Shown here piece after piece: positions 50,701 through 63,200 of a DNA stretch of 64,000 nt. How positions within the stretch are numbered: the first letter of the stretch is position 1; every line of letters begins with the position of its first letter. The translations under genes were made by a program, and so were the position numbers. The stretch lies in assembly GCA_003991915.1 (NCBI GenBank), contig RQTK01000974.1, positions 39,390 to 103,389 of the forward strand. The letters run 5' to 3'. Under the pieces are notes generated by a model. The model was not told the origin of the DNA. It worked only from the letters and a program-made list of their open reading frames with translations, and did not search any database. Source of the DNA: Elysia chlorotica (taxonomy: Eukaryota > Mollusca > Gastropoda > Plakobranchidae).

Positions 50701-53700
50701 TGTGTAAGGTGCTATGTAGCTCAGTTAGTAGTGCTCTTAGCTGAAAAATAGGTCTGAGGTACAAGTTACCGCAGGTGTTACTCTGTGCATATATGATGCT
50801 TCTGGAAACATATTGGCGTAAAACCAGTTCAATCATTTTGTCCTTTCTTTACAGGTGTCATTGACTAGTCCATTGGATCGACACAACACGGATGTTATGG
50901 TGCATATGGGCCTGAGTCTGTTGGTTGTTGCCATGGAAACAGCTGGACGGATGTTATGGTGCACATGGGCCTGAGCCTGTTGGTTGTTGCGATGGAAACA
51001 GCTGGGGACCACATCAGCTCCTACAGCTCGTTGCTGTATTTAGTCAAGGATGAGCTTAGCCGTAACCTAGCCATGGTTGGTTGATTGTTCAGTTTATTGC
51101 TTTAGATTATAAATTTTAGCCTGATGATGGAAAACCCAGCGTTTTACAATGCACTCTTTGCAGGGGTTTTGTTAAATTACATTTTCCAAAAAATTGTGTG
51201 CACTCTTCTCAATACCCTGTTAATGAGCACATTAAATATAAAGTGGCCTAAGTGAGCTGTTGATCTTGTTTTACAAGTTCAAATAAATATAAGAAAGGCA
51301 CAAATGTAGGATTAAAATAAGAATACATTTATGTGAAAGAGATTCTTTATGAAAAAAAATCTTACAAGGCAGACTTCATTGTTCTATCGTGAACTTTTTT
51401 AAATACATGGTTCATGGCTCAAAATGGGTAAACACGACTTAAGCTGCCTTTTCCCTAAATTTTTTTCTTCTGCAATCCCTTAGGTGTTGCAGCAACTCCA
51501 GTTGTTTTAAATTAATTTTTTTAATATTTTAATATTTTCTTTGTCCTCTGCCACCGCTGTTCCAGCTACTCCAGTCTGAGAGAATCTCCCTGTTCGCTGC
51601 CTCCATGCGGCTCAGCTTTCTCATCTTCGAGGCCATGAGATCCCATCTCAAATTTCAGCTAGAGGTAGGACAGTTTAAAATAAATTTTTTAAGGATGTAT
51701 GGTTTGCATTTCAGTTGTTTTTTTTTTACTGGTGAAGATTCAAACAGATTTTCTATTCTAGATGCGCTTCTTTTTTTTGCTCTATTTTTGGATCACTAAC
51801 TACATCAAAGTTAGGAATTGCTTTCTTTCTCTACCAAAATGTTCACATCCATTTTCTCTCTCTCTTTTTTTTTTTCACGTTGCCAAAATTCGATCATTTT
51901 TAATTCTTTTTTTTTCCTTTTACTTTAACATGAAATTTTTCCTCTTTTTTTTTTCTTCTCATCCTCTACCAAAACATTTTGTTTGTCCTCTACGCCAGAA
52001 CTATCTGCTGAGAGTGGGTGAGATCATCGTGTCTGACAACCTGAAGATAACCTACGATCACCGCGAGATTGCTCTTGACCTCCTTGTACAGCTGTGGAGA
52101 ATTCCTGGCCTTGTGACGGAACTCTACCTCAACTACGACTGTGATCTCTACTGCTCAAACCTCTTTGATGACATGACCAAACTTCTCTCTAAAGTAAGGG
52201 CTATCCACCCTCCTCGAATATTTCTTTGACCAATATCTACTGTAATTAGGAGAAAAAGGCTTTTCACTCATCTTCCAATTCTTGTTTAAAAAAAATTCTA
52301 ATCTTACCCTGCACTCAAGCGGTTAATATCCGAAATTGCAGCAATTTACTGAATTGATGGAATGCTAGCTAACACAAAATATCAACCTTTGACCCCTGTC
52401 TAAGTAGCTGAGGCAACTATTGGAAGAGGCAGAACAGGAGCACGATCCGCATTTTTTTTCTTTCCGCAATTGGCGTAACCAATTCTTTCATGTCTCCTAT
52501 ATACAGATCTAGAGACTAAATATTGTAACTGCCCTCTTTAGCTCTTTGCAGTAACAATAATATGCCTCTCGACCCGCTTAGCAAAACCACATTCCTTTGT
52601 TTAGGTACAAAATTATCCTTGCTTAGTTTAATATTGACGCTGTTTTTCTTCGGCGTTCCCAGAATGCATTCCCTGTGTCTGGGCTGTTCACCATCCACAT
52701 CCTGTCGCTGGACGCTCTGCTCACGGTTGTGGACAGCATCGAGCAGCACTGTCAGTCGCGCACTCTGGCCAAGACTGTCGCCGTCTCCCCGGACCGGCCC
52801 AAGGATACCTCCAATGGTAAACTCTCATTTATTATGCAGTGCAATATACTTAGATAAACCTGTTGGTTATCTGGATTAATATCAGGAGTTAAGACTGAAA
52901 CACTTGCAATAAAGGGGAGAGCGGGGTGATGTGGTTCTTATCTGAAGGCTTCCTGTTATCTAGCTCTCTTACTAGTGTCTACAGTCTTCATCACGAACAA
53001 ATAATCAGGGAAACTCCCTTCACTGTAGTTGTTTTGTTTTGTCAGTTGCTATTTTCTGTCGTAGGCTGAAACCAAATAATAACAATCCCTAACAGAAGTG
53101 GACTGTGTTCCATTGGGCACAGGCTTTTGCCTTTTGAAGTTAGCGTTTGTGCTTCAAGGTGTGACACATAAGGGAAATCCAACTTTTCTAATATGTTCAA
53201 ATGATCAGGGCCTCTTTCCTGCTTTGAAATTATATGATTGGCGATTTTTAAAGAAATGAATTTCAGTCTACAATTAACACATTGGTCTAGGAGATTAGAT
53301 TAGTAAAAAGCTAACCACTGAATGTGCTGGCTGAGTCTGGTATCTATGCACTGTCTCTGTGAGGGAACAAATAACATTGTCAGACCTTAGTTTTGGGACC
53401 TATCATTAATAGTCTTAATTGCTGAAGTTGGACATTTATTGACAAATCTTACCCAATGATATGTTTTTCTAGACGGAGCTAAGGTGGCTGCCAAACCAAA
53501 AGACGCGAGAAAAGGTCCGCTCATCAAGCCAAACCGAATGGTCAAGTTCACCAACAAGATGCCAACACATGATGATTTAGTCGAGCTCAAGCAGAAGAAA
53601 AAGGTCTTTATGATTATCAATGTTTTTTTTTTCTTCGTTAAAACTGTCTAGCGATTATTTGCAATGAGTATGGTGATTTCTAGTACACAAGTGTTTGTGT

Positions 53701-56072
53701 ATATTTCTGAAAATCAAAAAGAGGAAAACATATTAACATCTCATCGTGCCTCTTAAGTGTTAAATTTTTCATTGAATCATAGTTTGTATGTATGTTCGGC
53801 CAAACAGTTGTTTCTCTAAACAATGATGATAGGTTCAGGCCTCTACATAGAGGTTCAAGCGAAAATGAATCGTGGGATCACTCGGTCAAATAACAAATTT
53901 TGTTGACTCTATTCATAGATTTTTGAGGAGTAAAGTTTAGTTGTACTTTTCAAGAAAACAAACTTAAATGGACCTGTGTTGTTAACAAGATTTATCCCAA
54001 TCAATGCATGATATGATATGTGAAATAAAAAGAATAATAACATAGTGTTTTCTCCATCCAAATCTATCAGATTGGCAAAAAAAAAATAACATACAGTGTT
54101 TTCTCTATCCAGATCTACCAGATTGGCACGGAGCAGTTTAATCAGAAGCCTTCCAAGGGTCTGTCCTACCTGCAGGAGCAAGGCCTGCTCAGCAAGCCCC
54201 TCATTCCATCGGAAATTGTCACTTTTCTAAGGGAGAATCACCGTCTCGACAAGAAAATGATTGGGGAGTACATTAGCGATCGCAGAAACAAAGAAGTGCT
54301 CGAGGCTTATGTCAAGTAGGTTAAATGCCTTGAAATGCTGATTTATTTTTTCCCTTGAATTTTCTTATTTGTTTGTTTATATGCTGGGCTTAAATTTTTT
54401 TAAATTTGACAAGTTAGGGTAAACATTTTTATAATTTATGTTTTTATATTAATTTTCTTTTCCAATATATTCAGATGATGTATAAGTTGATACATTGGGA
54501 TTAATAAGTAAAGCAGACAAAATAGTTTTTAAATCTGAAATTGAATTACATACATGCATCCCCCATCACAGAACTGTTCATCATAAGATATCTATACATT
54601 TTGCTAGGTTATTTGCTTTTTTTGTTGTTGCTGTTGGTAGAAAGGTGTTCATGACAATAATGTAGGCAGGATGGTCTTAATTTTTTATGTTTTTTTTGGT
54701 TTGTTTTAAAATCAATCATTTGTGCTGTATTGTTTCAGTTCTTTCAACTTTGAAGACACTCGTGTTGACGAGGCGCTGCGCATGTACTTAGAGTCTTTCC
54801 GCATGCCAGGCGAGGCGCCTGTTATATCTTGGCTGATGGAGCATTTTGCAGAACATTGGCATGTAAGTTGACTTGTCTAGGGTGGAAATTGTTTTATTTT
54901 TTCTAAAGAGATTTTATGGTAGTGCCCTGCGGTTAGATTTAGACTTTTGACCTTATCAAAGTTAAAGGTGTTTTACTCAGATCTAGAACTGCTGAGTGTG
55001 GAGAGGATGGACGTTTTTCCATGGTGAGATTATGAGATCATAGTGTTTCTTTACGAAATAGCCCATGTACAAAGCCTGCCGATGAAATAGTGAGGATTTC
55101 AACTTCCTTTCTAAATAAAGCCGGGGCATGCTTTATTTTTGTTGTTGTGATTTACAAGACATAAACAAGTCGCTTGTAGTGTCTTGTAAATAGACTTGCA
55201 TCTTACATAGACCATACAGCATGATGTCATAACAACAATGAATCATTTAACACCCAAGAAAGGCTCAAAACCCTAAAGCAGATGACCTTGTTGACTTCGC
55301 CGTGACAGACTGACAGTAGACGGCCAGCACCAGAATAACTTTGATCACATCTCCTGGGGCATTTTACTATCCACTAATAAATGTTTGACCCATTGTGGAC
55401 ACATTTCTTACCATTAGTCAAAAATTTCTTGAGGTATCCTCTTCAAATTTGCTGTACTTCTTATAAAGTATTGTATCTAACAAAAATTACTTATGAATGG
55501 GTCAGCATCAAACTTTTAAGAGCATATTGTCTTATACGAATAAACCACTAGGCTCCTCTTATGAGGATGATAGGAAAAGATAAAGATATCCTTTAATATG
55601 CACAGCCAACTTTGCCTGAGTATCTAGGGGGCATCCTTGAAATCATTGATGATTTAAAAAGAATTATTGAGTTTTGTGCCCTTTTTCTTCAACTGTAGTG
55701 AAAGTTTGTGCAAAAGGGTTCAGTGACATGAAAATCCATTTGATGTGTAAATAAAGTATTTTCTTACCTAATTTTAAAAAATATTTGTTTGCTATCCAAC
55801 TTAAAAAAAAGAAGAGATTGAAAATTATGAACTTAAATTTTTATGTTTTATCCCAACATAACTTCCACAGAAAAGCAATGGAGAACCGTTCTATAACGTT
55901 GATGCTGCTTTTACCTTGACATATGCTGTGATCATGTTGAATGTCGACCAACACAACCACAATGCCAAGAAACAGAATATACCCATGACACCTGAGGTAC
56001 ACTGTCAACACTCTCTCTCTCTCTCTCTCTCTCTCTCTAAGTCTCTGTCTCTTTTTCTCTCTTCTTCTCTCT

Positions 56073-56116
<44 letters not shown>

Positions 56117-57923
56117 ATTCTTGTCTTATACTGTATTAGGATGAGAAGTTCTCAAAGCCCAAATTCAGAGGACAAGTTTTTGGCCATTTTTCTTTGATTA
56201 AAGGTGAACCCACAGAAACAAATTAAATAGCAGACAAACCATAAAACTAGGCTCAGGGTTCTCTATCACATTTGTAAGCTATTTCACTTTTACCAATTCA
56301 AAGTTTCCAATATTTTCATGAGTCAGGATTTTAAGTAGCTGTTGATGTGTTCAGGTTGTGAATGTGTGGTACATATATTTTGCAGTGAGTTCAGTCAAAT
56401 GTATAGATGAACAGCCATGGAATGTTTGAGCCAATTGATCTTTTCCCGTGACGCAAGAGGAAATAATGTGAATGTTTGCGGACAAATTAAAATGTGCAAT
56501 GTTTTATGTTTCCTCTTTTTTCTTTTTCAGGAATTTAAACGAAACTTAACTAAAGTTAATGGGGGTGATAATTTTGATCAAGACATGCTGCAAGAAATAT
56601 TCATGGCTATCAGGTAAGTCCTTATTGTTGCAATTTGAATTCTTTTAAATTCAATGTCTCCAAGAAGGACATCTTAAGTGATTTGAGATGTTCAGTAAAA
56701 GAGAAATGTAACAGAGTATTTTAGTGAATTTCATTTGTGTATCTTTAAACCATACCAATTGGTAAATCTTTCTAAATACTTAAAGAAATTTGAAAGGGCC
56801 ATTATACATACTCTGTATATGATATCTGCAATGGTAGTTGTTCCTGTCTTTAAAGATGCCCAGCACACCTTGTAGCTGTTTTTAGAGCGAGGTGTGGGAA
56901 GCTGCAATGTAACTATAACATGTCAAGTTTTAATAGTTTTTCTAAACAACAGTGATTCTTTTAGAGACCTAAGTGATGATTAAACTTTGTGTCCAAACAC
57001 TACATGCTAAAGCAGGAGGAATAAAAAATTTCATAGAAATGTTGCTATTTATGCTTTGTTTATGCATTTTTTTTTAATACACAGATTTGTAGGTTAAGTT
57101 TTCAAATTCTTTTTTTCCTCATTAATTTCCCCCCATTTTTTTTTTTTTTTATAAGTTCAACAAAATGTATTTATTTTATTTTTAGGGTACATTTCACTTC
57201 TAAGATCTAAATATCACCCTTTAGCATTGATTGTTTGTTTTTTTCCTCTTAGAAATGAAGAAATTGTTATGCCTGCTGAGCACACTGGACTTGTGAGAGA
57301 AAACTATATGTGGAAGGTCAGTATTTCCTTGAAAGTTGTTCTAGAAACCTTGATGAAGTATTCTAGAGTGGTCCAAAAGGAATCTCAGTTCTTTAATCTA
57401 TCATTTTCATCTATCGTTTAAAACATTGAAGTCATTTGTATTTTGCAGGGGTTTTTTTTGACTGGCAGAAAGACTAGAACAAGAAATCCACGCTTCACTA
57501 TTTAGTTGCGAAATATTTCTCCATTTCGACACTCAATAATTTTCTAATTGACTTCGATTTTCACACATTTTGGCATCACTCACTTCTGGATCTTTTGCTT
57601 GATAAAGTGTTACAAACTTAAAGCAGAGCTATTATCTTTTAAGTACTACTTTACTGTTTGTAAGATCACATTCCCTCTTCCAACACACAATATTATCTTA
57701 TCACACCCTTCCCCTTCTAGATCTTACTGCATCGAGGCTCATCTAAAGAAGGTGTTTTCATGCATGCACCAACTGGGGCCTACGATCATGACCTGTTCAC
57801 ACTTATCTGGGGCCCTACGGTGGCAGCTCTCTCGTTTGTGTTTGACAAGAGCTCCGATGAAACGATTGTTCAGAGGGCCATAGCTGGATTTAGGTAGTAT
57901 GCTGTTATTGGGTTTTTGGGTTT

Positions 57924-57954
<31 letters not shown>

Positions 57955-60180
57955 TTAACCTTTTTACATTGCATGATTTAAGGACTCTTCCTTCTGTGCA
58001 CACTATTTTTTGTGTGGAATTTATTAAAGCTTAAAGCTTTGATTTTTTAAAAATAATTTCAAGATGGAAGTTGTGCAGATCAATGCAAAGAGGTGCTAGC
58101 ACAAGAGCATAACAATGGGCACAACATGTGTACAGCGTGATGGGAAAAGGTTCAACCATTATAGGGAATTTCTTGTCTAAGTTAAACATTGTGGTTTTTT
58201 CTTTGCATTGCATTTAGTTTGTATCATTTAGTAAAAAAAAAAAAAGGGGAAGAAGAATTGATGGATTTAGGAAAAGGGTTGTGAGGGCCATAGCTGGATC
58301 TGGGTAGAATACTTACCATCATTGTTTTGTTGATGGCAAGATTAAACTGGTAAAGTTGATTTCTTGTCTAAGTTGAACATTGTGGTTTGTTCGGTGCAAA
58401 TAGTTTTTATTATTTAAAAAAAAAAGGATGAAAGATAAATTGTTTGGATTATAACTTGATTGTACAGAGGGTCATAGCTGGATTAGGGTGCTGTACTATA
58501 ATTGTTGTTTTGTTTTCAACAAGTTTAAATTGTACAGTTAAAAGGGAGTTTCTTGTCTTAAGTTTAACATTGTGGTTTGATCTGTGCATTTAGTTTGTAT
58601 CATTAAAAAGAAAGGGTGGAGAAGGAAGTGATGGAATTAGGACACCATTGATAAGAGGACCATAGCTGGCTTTAGGTAAAATACTTACTATTTTTGCTTT
58701 GTTTACAGCAAGGTCAAAGTGTTAAAAGGGAATTTCTTGTCTTTAACACTGTGATTTGTTCTATGCATTCAATTAATATAATTTTTTGGGGAAAAAGGTT
58801 GGAGGATAAAAATGATGGAATTAGGGCCTCAATAAAACTTTTATCTTACCCTATTTAAACAATAATGTAACAGTGCCATTTGATTGACGTAAAGCTGATT
58901 TTGAGATTTAAATACTTTTAATTCAACACAGCAGGGGTTCTTCTATCCGAGTTAAAACACTTACTTTTTTCCTTTCAAGTCTTGTAGGAATTATGAACAT
59001 GAACCGCTGCTCTGTCTCAGTCAGCATATCAGGCAGCATATTAAGCTGTCAGACAGTAATCTTGGAACAAGTCTTCAATATAGCCCAGCTGCTTGTAAAG
59101 AAGCCAACCTAAACCTGTAGCTTTATCTTTCAGGAAATGTGCCATGATCTCGGCTCACTACGGGATGAGTGACGTGTTTGACAATCTAGTCATCTCTCTG
59201 TGCAAGTTCACTACCCTGCTGAGCGCTGTCGAGGTAAGAAGACTATCTTTCATATCCTAAATACTGTCTCTTTGTGCTCAGTTAAGAATGTGTGGTTAAC
59301 CTTATAAAGACGTTAGCGCTAGCCCTCTTTTATTCCCTCAGGACGTGTTTATATAAAGCCTTTAATTCCTCTATGACAAGGTGACTAAAAGAGAGAATGC
59401 AAGTTATAGTAACATACTACAAGATTCCTTCCATTTGACCACTTTCATTTCTGAGGGGAAAAAATGGAAAAGTTTCACCCTAACGTGTCAACAAGTGCTG
59501 TGCTGATCAATGCAAGGCTGTCTAGTGCCGCACCGTGAAAGGGTTAACCTTTTTTTAGTAGGTGTATTGAAAACATTGCCATTTATGTTTTCTTTGCATT
59601 AAAATTTTAAAATGTTTGAAAAAAAAGTATACTACCGAGTGCTGTTTTAAGATAAGAGGAACTTGATATTATTTCTCTATCATTATTTATATAACTTCAT
59701 AAATGTATTTGTCTTTAAAAATCATTTGCAACAATTTTATTGCTTGATGTATTCTCTATCATAAAAAAACATAATTTAAGCACTTAATGTATTCTGTATC
59801 ATTCCAAACACAATTGTACTGAAATGCAGACCTATTAAAAAAAATGTTTTTTTTCAGAGCCCAGATTCCTTGCCGGCCATATTTGGATCCAACCTGAAAG
59901 CCCAACTGGCTGCTCGCACCGTGTTTGGCCTCGCTCACAGGCACGGCGATATTCTGCGCGAAGGATGGAAGAACATCATGGACTGCATGTTACAGCTGTT
60001 CCGTGCCAAGCTCCTGCCAAAAACAATGGTGGAGGTACGGCTTGATTATTTTCTATGTTCTATGTTACTATGTATTATAATTCTCTTTGGATGAGATTTT
60101 AATGTGTAAAAGTGCTGTGAGCTGAGTTTATTTGATATGGGTTGTATAAATATAAACTGTATTATTATTAATATTATTAA

Positions 60181-60253
<73 letters not shown>

Positions 60254-63200
60254 ACCACTCATGTTTTACAGTCTGTCAGATTAAATATAGCCTACATGGT
60301 GATGAAGTTGGTTGTTAAGGAACCAACTCAACTGAACTCTGTCAGATTCAGTTATGCTCAATATATGAAGAAAACAAAAAAGAATATAATTATAAGTAAA
60401 GTGTTGCCTAATGATTGCGGTTTTTATTTCAATTTTTGCCATGTTAAAATCCTGTTATCCTTTGCTCTCTAATTACTTATTTTTTTCACTTGACTTTATA
60501 GGTTGAAGACTTTGTGGACATTATGGGAAAGATATCAATCATCAGAGAGGATCCATCTGCATACCAAAGGTAAAGATAGGATCTAGAACACAAAAACCTT
60601 CATTGGGACAATCCTGTCATTGGTTTTTAAAGCAACCAACCATACTTAGCATGACAAATTTGTTACTCTGCTTTCTTTTCACATCAACTTTCTTCTTTTC
60701 ATGTGGTATAAACATTATTTCTGTATCTGGCAAATCACAGGTTTCACATGTCAAACCTTTGTTAAAACAATTCTATTGTTAGTTTTCAAAGTAATCAACT
60801 GTTATTGGCAAAATTGTTTTTGTTGGGTTTTTTTATGGGTCCGTTTTAACTTTGTTTGGCAGAAACCAACTAATCTGTTCATTTTGAAATCAATCATTGT
60901 TTTTCTCATACATTTACTGTACTTTCCTTGACAAACTTGCTACTTTGCCTTCTATCTATGTCCACAATATAGCCTATAGAGAGCTGATGTCTAACGCTAA
61001 GCAACAATCTTCTCTCTGATAATACTATGTCGTCCATGTTTGTCTTTGCTTTCTTACGCTGTCAACTTTCCCCAATAATTATGTCTGTGTATCTCTCTGT
61101 GTCTAGATTTTTTTATTCAAATTTCAAAATTTCGTAGGTTAAATATGTACATTTTTAGGAAGGCCTGACTATGCTAGGTTTTGTGTGCTATTGCTTATCA
61201 CAAACACATTCCATAATTTTTTTACAGCATAACCCAAGCAGGTAATATCACCAGAGCCCCCCCCCTCTTTTTTAAAAATATTTTAAACACTCTTATTTGA
61301 TTTGAATTTCAAAATGTTGAAGGTAAGTATATTATAGAATGGCTATGTTAGTTTTACTTGCCTCTTCTTAAATTCATAATTTTTTCAAAATCTGTGCAGC
61401 TTCACATTATGTCGCTGTGTCTCTGTTTGCGTGTGACAGGTCCGAAACTGGAGTGCTGTCGAGCTTCGTGTCCTACTTCTCTATGTCGGAGTCGAGCACA
61501 AAGGGCCCGAGCCCTGAGGAACAGGAAGCGTCGAAGGCGGCGAGCGCTTGCGTGAAGGACTGTCAGCTGGACCAGCTGTTGGTGGACAGCAAGTTTCTCC
61601 GGGAGGACTCGCTACAGGAGCTCATCAAGGTCAGTACGTCATCACTGTGATACAATTGTGGCATAAGTCACTTTCACTACTTTTGAGATAATCAGTAAAA
61701 GCTGTTTTATTTCCTTATTTCTGCCTTATATTTGACACAAGTTTATAATAAGATAAATCAAAGTCTCATTCAAAAAGAACATGACGATGTAGGAAAATAA
61801 TATTCTTATACAATACACAGAAGCATTATCAAGGTCAATATATCATCACTGTGCTACACTTGTAGCATAAGTCACTTTCACTACTTTTGAGATAATCAAT
61901 AAAAGCTGTTTTGTTTTCTTATTTCTGCCTTATATTCTACACAAGTTTATAATAAGATAAATCAGTCTCATTCAAAAAGAAAATGACGATATAGAAAAAA
62001 AATAATTTTCTTATACAATAAACAGAAGCATTAATTCAAATGAGAATGTGGTTTTGCAAATATTTAAGCTATCAAAGATATTACAGCTTACCTTGTGTAA
62101 TTTGGTGAGCCTTTAATGGTGTGAATTGTGTGAGATAATAATTAATGTCTTTTCCCACAGGCTCTTGTTTCTATACGTCAAGGCAGCGAGGATGACCAAG
62201 GATCCCTTATAGGGCACTACGATGAAGATGCCTGTGTGTTTTTCCTAGAGCTGCTAGTCAGGGTTGTTTTGCAAAACAGGTGAGAGTAACGCTGTGTTTT
62301 GACTGATATATTATTTTATACATTGGCTGGATGCCACTTTCATTGCCAGCATATTGACTGCCAATTCTCAGTGTAGGAATTGAGAGAAAATTGGTGGTTT
62401 CACAAAGAGGTGTATCTTTTCTTTTTTTCTTCTTTTAACTTTGAGTTTAATCTGCAGTTGTCCTTTAAATTAAAAAGTGACAACTGCAATTAGTTTTCAT
62501 AGCTGTAGACCAAAGTCGACACAGGCAATGAAAAAGTAGCTTGCCATATAGGTTTATCGAATTTATCTTATTTCACGCTATTCCAGAGACCGCCTCTTAA
62601 ATATGTAGTCATCCTAAAAGTTAAAGAGTGGCAACTGCAATTAGTTTTTATAGCTGCGGATCAAAGTTGACATTGGCAATGAAATTGTGAAAGTTACCCA
62701 AGTCGACAATAATAAATTGCGCAAAGAGGGTTACAGTATTTTTATTTCACGCTGTGGTGGGGAGAGGAACTGGCTCAAGTGGTAGAGCTTTAGTGAGGTC
62801 TGCGGTTTCAAAACAAACAACCAATCAAAAATGTATTTGTCCGATTTGATCCCCTTCTGGTTGGGTCGGTATCAGTATAATGTGACTGGCTGAGACAGGA
62901 GTGTAGGTCTCCCCGCCCTGTCTGGCGTGTGGCAGCACATAAAATTGTCAGACGTCATTCTTGGGATCTGTCCACAATCTCGCCTATATAGTGCTGACGT
63001 TGAACGTTCAGCAACCAACTTAACTTAACTTAGTCAACACTGGCAATGAAATAGTAAAAGTACCTTGCTATGGAGGTTAACAATAATTTTTATATCATCT
63101 CACACAATTGCAGAGATCGCATCGCCCCGGTGTGGCAGGCAGTGAGAGACCACTTTTACAACATCATCGTGAACAGCGGGTCTCACTCGTTCCTGGTCGA

